This document shows positions 1-5,029 of a stretch of 7,112 nt of DNA, in pieces. This stretch comes from an uncultured Lachnospiraceae bacterium (GTDB lineage: Bacteria; Bacillota; Clostridia; Lachnospirales; Lachnospiraceae). The position numbers and the translations under genes were made by a program. Every line of letters begins with the position of its first letter. Position 1 is the stretch's first letter. The notes beneath the pieces were generated by a model. It was not told the origin of the DNA, searched no databases, and saw only the letters and a list, made by a program, of their open reading frames with translations. The DNA lies in the NCBI GenBank assembly GCA_902797705.1, contig CADBTX010000123.1, positions 1 through 7,112 of the forward strand. Reading direction: 5' to 3'.

Positions 1-428
1 AGATTTCCCTTTGAAAACTCCATAACGGGAACGCTTATCCTGTCGGTCTTCAGTTCCACCACAGAAGTCCCGTCGGAATATCCGTAACGCACATCATCTA
101 TGTTGGTCATGTCCCCGGAAAAGAAATTCTTCTTATAAAAGTCCTCATCCGTTCCCCTGATGCTCACAATGACATTATTCCCGTAAATGTCATTTACAAC
201 GGAGACGCTTTCTTCTCCCACCCCTTCGGGAAGCGGGATCTTCAAAAAGCCGTTTCTGTCTCCCGCAAAATCTTCGGGAAGTTCAGGACCCTTTCCTTTA
301 TTGAAAAAGCCTCTTTCCGCCTGGCCCTCCGCCCTCACATTTATTTCTCCGGTGGCAGAAGCCGCGATAAATACAGAGGTAAGGATCAAAAGAACAAGCG
401 AAGAGATAAGGGTCAGAGTGTGCCTCAT
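1..428 (-). CDS. Secreted amidase-like protein, N-terminal part (partial)
   Basis: Reading the minus strand from the ATG at 428 gives 142 codons open to the window edge, so the C-terminal part is missing. Residues 1-6 are MRHTLT, followed by a hydrophobic stretch (about 7-25, LISSLVLLILTSVFIAASA) that reads as a signal peptide or N-terminal anchor. A short charged, Gly/Pro-rich linker follows, then from about residue 60 a beta-rich domain beginning FLKIPLPEGVGEESVSVVND and containing a DFYKKNFFSG stretch. This resembles the N-terminal AMIN-like domain that precedes the catalytic domain in Lachnospiraceae N-acetylmuramoyl-L-alanine amidases, from memory of that family; the catalytic domain itself is not in the window, so the enzyme name is inference. 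A Shine-Dalgarno GGGGAG (444-439) lies 10 nt before the start. The ATG overlaps the upstream methyltransferase stop as ATGA, so the two genes are probably co-transcribed and translationally coupled. Confidence 0.6.
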   Translation of the reverse strand, partial: MRHTLTLISSLVLLILTSVFIAASATGEINVRAEGQAERGFFNKGKGPELPEDFAGDRNGFLKIPLPEGVGEESVSVVNDIYGNNVIVSIRGTDEDFYKKNFFSGDMTNIDDVRYGYSDGTSVVELKTDRISVPVMEFSKGN

Positions 429-1594
429 CTTACGGACTCTCCCCGCTGCCTGGCTTTCTTAGGTGGTTTCGGACCCTCGAATATATAAAATCTGGTCTGT
501 ATCATCCCGTTATATATCTTCCTGTTCTTGTCTGCTTTTTTCCCGATGGCCTTTTCCGCTTCATCATAGGAGGTGATGACGTAGAGAGACCAGCTGTCAA
601 GCTTCCTGTAAGAAGCTCCCAATTCACCGTATATGCCCTTTAAGGCAGCCCTTTCCTCCAGTCTTTCTCCATAGGGCGGATTCGTTATGATAAATCCGTA
701 TTTCCCCGAATGGGAAAGATCCCTGACTCCCCTTTCCTGGAAGTGTATCAGTTCCGAAACCTCGGCAAGGGACGCATTCTCTCTGGCAACTCTTATTACA
801 TCGGGATCGATGTCATAGCCCTGAAGATCGCATGCGGCCTTCAGATCTTTTTTTGATTCCGCCTCGTCCACAGCCCTGTACCACGCGGATCTGTCCACTA
901 TGTGATCCCAGGCTTCCGCGGTAAAACTGCGGTTTACGCCGGGAGCGATGTGTGCCGCCATCATGGCCGCTTCTATCAGGAAGGTTCCGCTTCCGCAGAA
1001 GGGATCCACCAGGATCCTGTCAGATTTCCAGGGGGTGAGCATGATAAGGGCCGCCGCCAGATTCTCCGCTATGGGGGCGGCACCCTGTTTCTTCCTGTAG
1101 CCTCTTTTATGTAATGAGACCCCTGTGGAATCAAGGCCCAGGGTAACATGGTCCTTATTGATAAATATCCTGAACGGTAATTCCTCCCCATCCTCGGGAA
1201 AGGTCCTGATACCGTATTTTTGAGACAGCCTGTCCACCATGGCCTTTTTTGCTATGGACTGAATGTCAGAGGGACTGAAGAGCTTTGACTTCACCGAAGC
1301 CGCTTTTTTCACCCAGAACCTTCCGTTTTTCGGAATATAATCCTCTAACGGAAGCGCCTTTATCCCCTGAAACAATTCTTCAAAGGTCCGGGCCTCAAAT
1401 TCTCCCACATCTATAAGGACCCGTTCTGCTGTTCTTAAAAAGATATTGGCGCGGGGAACCGCATCCTCCTTTCCCCTGAAGGTGACGCGTCCGTCACTCA
1501 CCGCCTCTATTTCGAAACCGAGATCGCTTATTTCCCTTTTCAATACGCTTTCCAGCCCAAAGTGGCAGGGAGCGATCAGCCTGAATTCATTCAT
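425..1594 (-). CDS. rlmL: THUMP-domain class I SAM-dependent RNA methyltransferase (RlmL/YpsC type)
   Basis: The protein is 389 residues from ATG 1594 and should methylate guanine N2 in RNA, as family members such as the E. coli RlmL half do on 23S rRNA (m2G2445); the exact target here is inferred. The N-terminus (MNEFRLIAPCHFGLESVLKREI) is typical of the family. A THUMP domain spans about residues 40-155, then HKRGYR (162-167), the SAM-binding motif I DPFCGSG (197-203) and the catalytic NPPYG (305-309). Length matches the stand-alone Firmicutes form, not the fused RlmKL. The frame is open upstream to a TTG at 1630, and another ATG sits at 1603, but both fall inside the predicted promoter, and family alignment favours 1594. 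No Shine-Dalgarno precedes 1594, so the mRNA is probably leaderless. The stop (427-425) overlaps the ATG of the next gene. A strong terminator upstream isolates it from the DUF1700 gene. Confidence 0.93.
   Translation of the reverse strand: MNEFRLIAPCHFGLESVLKREISDLGFEIEAVSDGRVTFRGKEDAVPRANIFLRTAERVLIDVGEFEARTFEELFQGIKALPLEDYIPKNGRFWVKKAASVKSKLFSPSDIQSIAKKAMVDRLSQKYGIRTFPEDGEELPFRIFINKDHVTLGLDSTGVSLHKRGYRKKQGAAPIAENLAAALIMLTPWKSDRILVDPFCGSGTFLIEAAMMAAHIAPGVNRSFTAEAWDHIVDRSAWYRAVDEAESKKDLKAACDLQGYDIDPDVIRVARENASLAEVSELIHFQERGVRDLSHSGKYGFIITNPPYGERLEERAALKGIYGELGASYRKLDSWSLYVITSYDEAEKAIGKKADKNRKIYNGMIQTRFYIFEGPKPPKKARQRGESVR
439..444 (-). promoter_or_regulatory. Shine-Dalgarno of the amidase-like gene
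   Basis: GGGGAG on the minus strand, inside the 3' end of the methyltransferase gene, 10 nt before the ATG at 428. It decides the start of the downstream gene and shows that this second gene of the unit uses ordinary initiation, unlike the first. Confidence 0.6.
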
Positions 1595-1601
1595 GGAGAA
1601 C

Positions 1602-1630
1602 ATTGTAATGAAAAGACCCGGTTTTGACAA
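1602..1630 (-). promoter_or_regulatory. Promoter of the methyltransferase-amidase unit, leaderless
   Basis: On the minus strand TTGTCA (1630-1625) and TACAAT (1607-1602) are separated by exactly 17 bp; each hexamer matches the sigma-A consensus at 5 of 6 bases. Seven bases (1601-1595) separate the -10 box from the ATG, so the first purine at a normal start distance is the A of the ATG at 1594. No Shine-Dalgarno can be present in such a transcript. Confidence 0.6.
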
Positions 1631-1643
1631 GTTTCACAAAAGT

Positions 1644-1673
1644 AAAACCCGGCGGAGGGAACCGCCGGGTTTT
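1644..1673 (-). terminator. Rho-independent terminator
   Basis: A perfect 12-bp inverted repeat (1644-1655 with 1662-1673; AAAACCCGGCGG and CCGCCGGGTTTT) closes a 6-nt loop. Read on the minus strand, the stem runs into TTTTACTTTT, a good U-tract; on the plus strand only four T follow before a G-rich run, so minus is the main direction. It sits about 200 bp after the DUF1700 stop and 13 bp before the -35 box of the methyltransferase promoter, so it either ends the DUF1700 transcript or shields the leaderless gene from read-through. Confidence 0.85.
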
Positions 1674-1681
1674 GAGGGGAG

Positions 1682-1695
1682 TATAAATATTTATA
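1682..1695. repeat. Perfect 14-bp AT palindrome
   Basis: TATAAATATTTATA is its own reverse complement. It lies between the terminator and the next palindrome, in an AT-rich non-coding stretch. It may be a protein site or simply low-complexity sequence; no regulator family is recognised. Confidence 0.4.
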
Positions 1696-1703
1696 AAGGG
1701 GTT

Positions 1704-1732
1704 GTTATAAAGATCATTTACAATAATGTAAA
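1704..1732 (-). promoter_or_regulatory. Candidate promoter upstream of the terminator
   Basis: Minus-strand TTTACA (1732-1727), a 17-bp spacer and TATAAC (1709-1704); each hexamer matches the consensus at 5 of 6 bases. A transcript starting near 1697 would reach the terminator at 1673-1644 after about 25 nt, giving an RNA of roughly 50-55 nt with no start codon and Shine-Dalgarno pair. The region is AT-rich, so chance matches are likely. A second, weaker candidate (TTGCTA 1778-1773, 17 bp, TATTAT 1755-1750) lies just upstream. Confidence 0.35.
1717..1732. promoter_or_regulatory. TTTACA-N4-TGTAAA inverted repeat, operator-like
   Basis: A perfect 6-4-6 interrupted palindrome. Its right arm, read on the minus strand, is also the -35 box of the candidate promoter at 1732-1704, so a bound protein would block that promoter. 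The arms recall the TACA/TGTA arms of CopY-type copper operators, but the spacer is 4 rather than 2, so no regulator is assigned. Confidence 0.35.
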
Positions 1733-1833
1733 CTCTCTTTACGAAAAGGATAATATCACACTATCATTTTTTTAGCAATACCTTTTTACTATTTTTTTTA
1801 ATTTTTCTTTACCGCTCCGTCCTGAACCGCAAA

Positions 1834-1874
1834 ATGCGCTGCCCGCCTTCGGGTACGGGGGTGCCGCAGCGTAT
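1834..1874 (-). terminator. GC-rich hairpin directly after the DUF1700 stop
   Basis: CGCTGC (1871-1866, minus) pairs with GCAGCG (1842-1837), and the stem can extend by two more pairs past one A/C mismatch. The 23-nt loop can itself form CCG/CGG pairs around AAGG. The downstream sequence (CATTTTGCGG) has only four T, so this is a weak terminator or a 3'-end stabiliser. The rest of the 1595-1873 gap holds the stronger terminator, palindromes and a T/A-rich run at about 1765-1810, with no gene. Confidence 0.35.
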
Positions 1875-2362
1875 CAGTCCCATCTCAGGGGATTCAGTAT
1901 CCAGTATAGGATAAAAGCCCCAAGGATCACCGGCCAGAACAGCGCCACAAGCGCTCCCGCAAGGACGATGGTCAGAATGAAAAGCACTGCTATAAGAAGG
2001 ATGATCCCCACAAAGATAAGAAGGGCCTTTCCGCCGCTGATCCTGGTATACTTTATCCTTCCTCCGTATGCCCCCTGCTCTGCTCCCGGGTCCTCGCCTT
2101 CCCCGTCATAGGAGCCGTCGTACGGGCTGTCATAGACATTCCGCATGCCTCTTTTTTCGCCGGTTTCCGCGGTATCGATAATGGTCTTTGCGATAAGCCT
2201 GGGTTCTCCCAGCTCCTCCATCACCTCTTCTTCGCTCCTGCCCTTTCTTTTCTCCGTATCGATATATTCTTCGTAATACCGGATATTCTCATTGATAAAG
2301 GCGGGGCTTACGCTTCCATCCAGTGCTTCTCTTAATTCAGTTAAAAAGATTTCCGCTGTCAT
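1874..2362 (-). CDS. DUF1700 (HAAS-domain) membrane protein
   Basis: The 162-residue protein starts with a HAAS/DUF1700 domain (about residues 1-65): helix MTAEIFLTELREAL, a YYEEYIDTEK helix, then SEEEVMEELGEP and a short IAKTII helix, the usual helical bundle of this family. Residues 74-100 form an acidic, Tyr/Asp/Gly-rich linker with repeated YDG-like triplets. Residues 113-157 are strongly hydrophobic, enough for two closely spaced membrane segments, and the protein ends NPLRWD. Family members often sit beside a PadR-type repressor and are thought to act in envelope signalling; no PadR gene is present here. The ATG at 2362 fits the domain start and has no Shine-Dalgarno; an extended -10 box six bases upstream points to a leaderless message. 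It diverges from cbp across 215 bp. Family call is firm; function is unknown. Confidence 0.85.
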   Translation of the reverse strand: MTAEIFLTELREALDGSVSPAFINENIRYYEEYIDTEKRKGRSEEEVMEELGEPRLIAKTIIDTAETGEKRGMRNVYDSPYDGSYDGEGEDPGAEQGAYGGRIKYTRISGGKALLIFVGIILLIAVLFILTIVLAGALVALFWPVILGAFILYWILNPLRWD

Positions 2363-2368
2363 GCGGGT

Positions 2369-2377
2369 ATTATAACA
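2369..2377 (-). promoter_or_regulatory. Extended -10 promoter of the DUF1700 gene, leaderless
   Basis: Minus-strand TGTTATAAT (2377-2369) is a perfect extended -10 element. No convincing -35 box lies 16-18 bp upstream, as is common for extended -10 promoters. Six bases (2368-2363) separate it from the ATG, so the expected start point is the A of the ATG at 2362, leaving no 5' leader. Confidence 0.65.
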
Positions 2378-2420
2378 CAGATCGGGAAAAGAGCATAAAA
2401 CAGCTCAGGATTTATTTTTC

Positions 2421-2435
2421 CTTAACCGTTTTCGT
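2421..2435 (+). promoter_or_regulatory. Candidate LacI/CcpA-like operator O1
   Basis: CTTAACCGTTTTCGT carries the AANCGNTT core seen in LacI-family and cre sites. It matches O2 at 13 of 15 bases, the two differences being the bases flanking the central CG. It lies at about -89 to -75 relative to the predicted cbp start and about 60 bp upstream of the DUF1700 start, so it could act on either gene. Flanking TG/CA of a strict cre are absent, so the regulator is unknown. Confidence 0.45.
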
Positions 2436-2474
2436 AAATTGCTGTTTTTTACCGACTGTTTTATTATTTTTTTC

Positions 2475-2503
2475 TTGTATTTTTCACAATTCCTGTATAT
2501 AAT
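2475..2503 (+). promoter_or_regulatory. Promoter of cbp
   Basis: A perfect TATAAT (2498-2503) lies 17 bp after TTGTAT (2475-2480), which matches only the TTG of the -35 consensus. T-rich sequence upstream (2444-2474) could serve as an UP-like element. Predicted start is A2510, giving a 68-nt leader with the second operator-like site inside it. Confidence 0.6.
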
Positions 2504-2538
2504 TCAAATAATAGTTGTGCAGATTTTGTACTCTGTGT

Positions 2539-2553
2539 CTTAAACGATTTCGT
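2539..2553 (+). promoter_or_regulatory. Candidate LacI/CcpA-like operator O2
   Basis: CTTAAACGATTTCGT, the partner of O1, centred 118 bp downstream of it (about 11 helical turns). It falls at about +30 to +44 of the predicted cbp transcript, just before the ribosome binding site, where a bound repressor could block elongation or close a DNA loop with O1. Confidence 0.45.
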
Positions 2554-2560
2554 GAAGAAG

Positions 2561-2567
2561 AAAGGAG
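2561..2567 (+). promoter_or_regulatory. Shine-Dalgarno of cbp
   Basis: AAAGGAG, 10 nt before ATG 2578. It fixes the start at MKYGSFDD, the expected family N-terminus, and rules out the in-frame TTG at 2515 that would add 21 Cys/Arg-rich residues. Confidence 0.85.
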
Positions 2568-2577
2568 ACGCTCCAAA

Positions 2578-5010
2578 ATGAAATACGGCTCATTTGACGA
2601 CAAAGCCCGTGAATACGTTATCAATACCCCTAAGACGCCGCTTCCGTGGATAAACTATCTTGGAAACAAGGATTTCTTTACGCTTCTTTCCAACACCTGC
2701 GGCGGCTACTCTTTCTATAAGGACGCCAAACTGCTCCGTCTGACCCGTTACCGTTACAATGCCTGTCCCATGGATACCAACGGAAAATATTTCTATATAA
2801 AAGACGGCGACACCTTCTGGAATCCCGGATGGCAGCCTTCAAAGACCGGGCTTGATTCCTATGAATGCCGTCACGGTCTGGGCTACAGCCGTTTTAATTC
2901 TTCAAAGAACGGAGTAAGGGCCTCCCTTCTCACCTTTGTTCCCATGAATGACACCTGCGAGATAGACAGGATCGTCCTGAAAAATGAAAGCGGCAGCAAA
3001 AAAGAGCTGACCCTTTTCTCCTATGTGGAGTTCTGTCTTTGGAACGCCATGGACGACATGACCAATTTCCAGAGAAACCTTTCCACCGGTGAAGTGGAGA
3101 TCATCGGATCCACGATCTATCACAAGACCGAATACAGAGAGCGCCGTAACCACTACGCTATCTGGCACGTAAATACAGATATCGAAAACTTCGACACCAG
3201 CAGGGATGATTTCCTTGGTGTTTATAACGGAGCCGACAGGCCGGACGCCGTGGTACAGGGCCACTGCACCGGATCGGTTGCCAGCGGCTGGTATCCCGTC
3301 GGAGCTCATGAGATCAAGGTTACTCTTGAACCCGGAGAAGAGAGATCCTTCATCTTCATCCTCGGCTACTGCGAGAATCCCGATGACAAAAAGTGGGAAG
3401 ACAAAAACGTTATCAATAAGGAGCCTGCGAAGAAGCTGATCTCCGCCTACTCCACCGACGAGAGCGTGGATGCCGCCATCAGGGAATTAAACGACTACTG
3501 GACATCCCTTCTCTCCCGCTACAGTGTGGAAAGCGGAAATGAGCATGTTAACCGTATGGTCAACATCTGGAACCAGTATCAGTGCATGGTAACCTTTAAC
3601 ATGTCCCGCTCCGCTTCCTATTATGAATCAGGTATCGGCAGAGGCATGGGCTTCCGTGATTCCTGCCAGGATCTTCTTGGCTTCGTACATCTCATTCCCG
3701 ACAGGGCAAGGGAGAGGATAATCGACATTGCCTCCACCCAGTTCCAGGACGGCAGCGCCTACCATCAGTATCAGCCCCTTACCAAGAAGGGTAATTCCGA
3801 TATCGGAAGCGGTTTCAATGATGATCCCTTATGGCTCATCGCAGGGACCAGCGCATACATCAGGGAGACCGGAGATCTCAGCATCCTCGAGGAGACCGTT
3901 CCCTATGACAATGATATGTCTGTAGCCACCTCTCTCTTTGAGCATCTGAAGAGATCCTTTGACTACATCGTGAACCACAAGGGTCCCCACGGCCTGCCTC
4001 TTATCGGAAGAGCGGACTGGAATGACTGCCTGAATCTGAACTGCTTCTCCGAGCATCCCGGAGAGTCTTTCCAGACCTTCGGTCCCTCCGAGGGTCCTGT
4101 TGCCGAGTCCGTGTTCATTGCGGGAATGTTTGTGAAATACGGAAGGGAATACGCCGATCTCTGCGCTCTTACAGGAAAGGGCGATGAAGAGAAATACGCC
4201 TTAAACGAAGTCGCTGAAATGGAAAAGACCATCCTCTCCGCAGGCTGGGACGGCGAGTGGTTCGTAAGAGCCTATGACGCCCTCGGCAATAAGGTCGGCA
4301 GCAGTGAATGCGATGAAGGAAAGATCTATATCGAGCCCCAGGGCTTCTGCGTACTGGCGGGAGTCGGAAAGGAAAGCGGAGAAGCTGCGAAGGCTCTTTC
4401 CTCTGTTGAAAAATATCTGGACAGCAAATACGGCATCATGATACTTCAGCCTGCATACACCCGCTACCATGTGGAACTGGGTGAGATCTCCTCATATCCC
4501 CCGGGATACAAGGAGAACGCCGGAATCTTCTGCCACAACAATCCCTGGGTATCCATTGCGGAAACTGTTCTCGGCCACGGGAACAGAGCCTTTGAGATAT
4601 ACAGAAAGACCTGCCCTTCATACCTTGAGGATATAAGTGATATCCACAGGACAGAGCCCTATGTTTATTCCCAGATGGTAGCCGGAAAGGATGCGAAATT
4701 CTTCGGCCAGGGAAAGAACAGCTGGCTCACCGGTACCGCAGCCTGGACCTTCACGGATATCTCACAGTACATACTCGGTGTTTATCCCACACTAAAGGGT
4801 CTTTCCATAGACCCCTGCGTGCCTTCGGATTTCGGAGATTTCAAGATACACAGGGAGTACAGGAACGCCTCCTATGACATCGAAGTCCATGTGAACGGAA
4901 GTGAAAAGGGCGTAAAGAAGCTTACCGTAAACGGTAAGGACATAGAGGGAAGCACGGTGATCCCCTATGATGAAAATGTAAAAGAATATAAGGTTGTAGT
5001 GGAAATGTAA
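2578..5010 (+). CDS. cbp: Cellobiose phosphorylase, GH94
   Basis: The 810-residue cytoplasmic enzyme splits cellobiose with phosphate into alpha-glucose 1-phosphate and glucose, conserving bond energy from imported cellulose breakdown products. There is no signal peptide. The N-terminal beta-sandwich starts [15 protein letters not shown] and continues through YRYNACPMD and [10 protein letters not shown]; a long helical region with YRERRNHYA leads to the (alpha/alpha)6 catalytic barrel from about residue 320. Visible active-site motifs are [12 protein letters not shown] (355-365), [10 protein letters not shown] with the general acid D483 (equivalent to C. gilvus Asp490), and phosphate-site H653 in FCHNNPW and T718-G719 in LTGTAAW. 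The sequence closely tracks the C. thermocellum enzyme as I recall it. Length excludes cellodextrin phosphorylase (near 980 residues), and the motifs favour cellobiose over chitobiose. It is monocistronic, with its own promoter, twin operators and ribosome binding site; no sugar transporter or regulator gene adjoins it. Confidence 0.96.
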   Translation: MKYGSFDDKAREYVINTPKTPLPWINYLGNKDFFTLLSNTCGGYSFYKDAKLLRLTRYRYNACPMDTNGKYFYIKDGDTFWNPGWQPSKTGLDSYECRHGLGYSRFNSSKNGVRASLLTFVPMNDTCEIDRIVLKNESGSKKELTLFSYVEFCLWNAMDDMTNFQRNLSTGEVEIIGSTIYHKTEYRERRNHYAIWHVNTDIENFDTSRDDFLGVYNGADRPDAVVQGHCTGSVASGWYPVGAHEIKVTLEPGEERSFIFILGYCENPDDKKWEDKNVINKEPAKKLISAYSTDESVDAAIRELNDYWTSLLSRYSVESGNEHVNRMVNIWNQYQCMVTFNMSRSASYYESGIGRGMGFRDSCQDLLGFVHLIPDRARERIIDIASTQFQDGSAYHQYQPLTKKGNSDIGSGFNDDPLWLIAGTSAYIRETGDLSILEETVPYDNDMSVATSLFEHLKRSFDYIVNHKGPHGLPLIGRADWNDCLNLNCFSEHPGESFQTFGPSEGPVAESVFIAGMFVKYGREYADLCALTGKGDEEKYALNEVAEMEKTILSAGWDGEWFVRAYDALGNKVGSSECDEGKIYIEPQGFCVLAGVGKESGEAAKALSSVEKYLDSKYGIMILQPAYTRYHVELGEISSYPPGYKENAGIFCHNNPWVSIAETVLGHGNRAFEIYRKTCPSYLEDISDIHRTEPYVYSQMVAGKDAKFFGQGKNSWLTGTAAWTFTDISQYILGVYPTLKGLSIDPCVPSDFGDFKIHREYRNASYDIEVHVNGSEKGVKKLTVNGKDIEGSTVIPYDENVKEYKVVVEM

Positions 5011-5029
5011 GTATCACTGCCCCATAGCG

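Noticed and set aside
187..462. 91-residue open frame on the plus strand
   Set aside because: It is antisense to the amidase-like gene and the end of the methyltransferase gene, Ser/Pro-rich, with no ribosome binding site.
1595..1630. TTG (1630) or ATG (1603) as the methyltransferase start
   Set aside because: Both lie within the predicted -35 or -10 box, have no ribosome binding site, and add residues not expected before the family N-terminus MNEF.
1758..1769. Minus-strand micro-ORF ATG ATA GTG TGA after AAAAAGG
   Set aside because: Four codons in A-rich sequence; the purine run is not a convincing ribosome binding site and nothing suggests a leader peptide.
1446..1775. 109-residue open frame on the plus strand
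   Set aside because: It runs antisense through the methyltransferase start, both promoters and the terminator, and its composition changes abruptly along its length.
2421..2553. Calling O1 and O2 strict CcpA cre sites
   Set aside because: The outer TG and CA of the cre consensus are missing in both copies, so only a LacI/CcpA-like label is supported.
2515..2577. 21-residue N-terminal extension of cbp from a TTG, Cys- and Arg-rich
   Set aside because: The Shine-Dalgarno at 2561-2567 and the family N-terminus place the start at 2578; the extension would cover the operator-like site.
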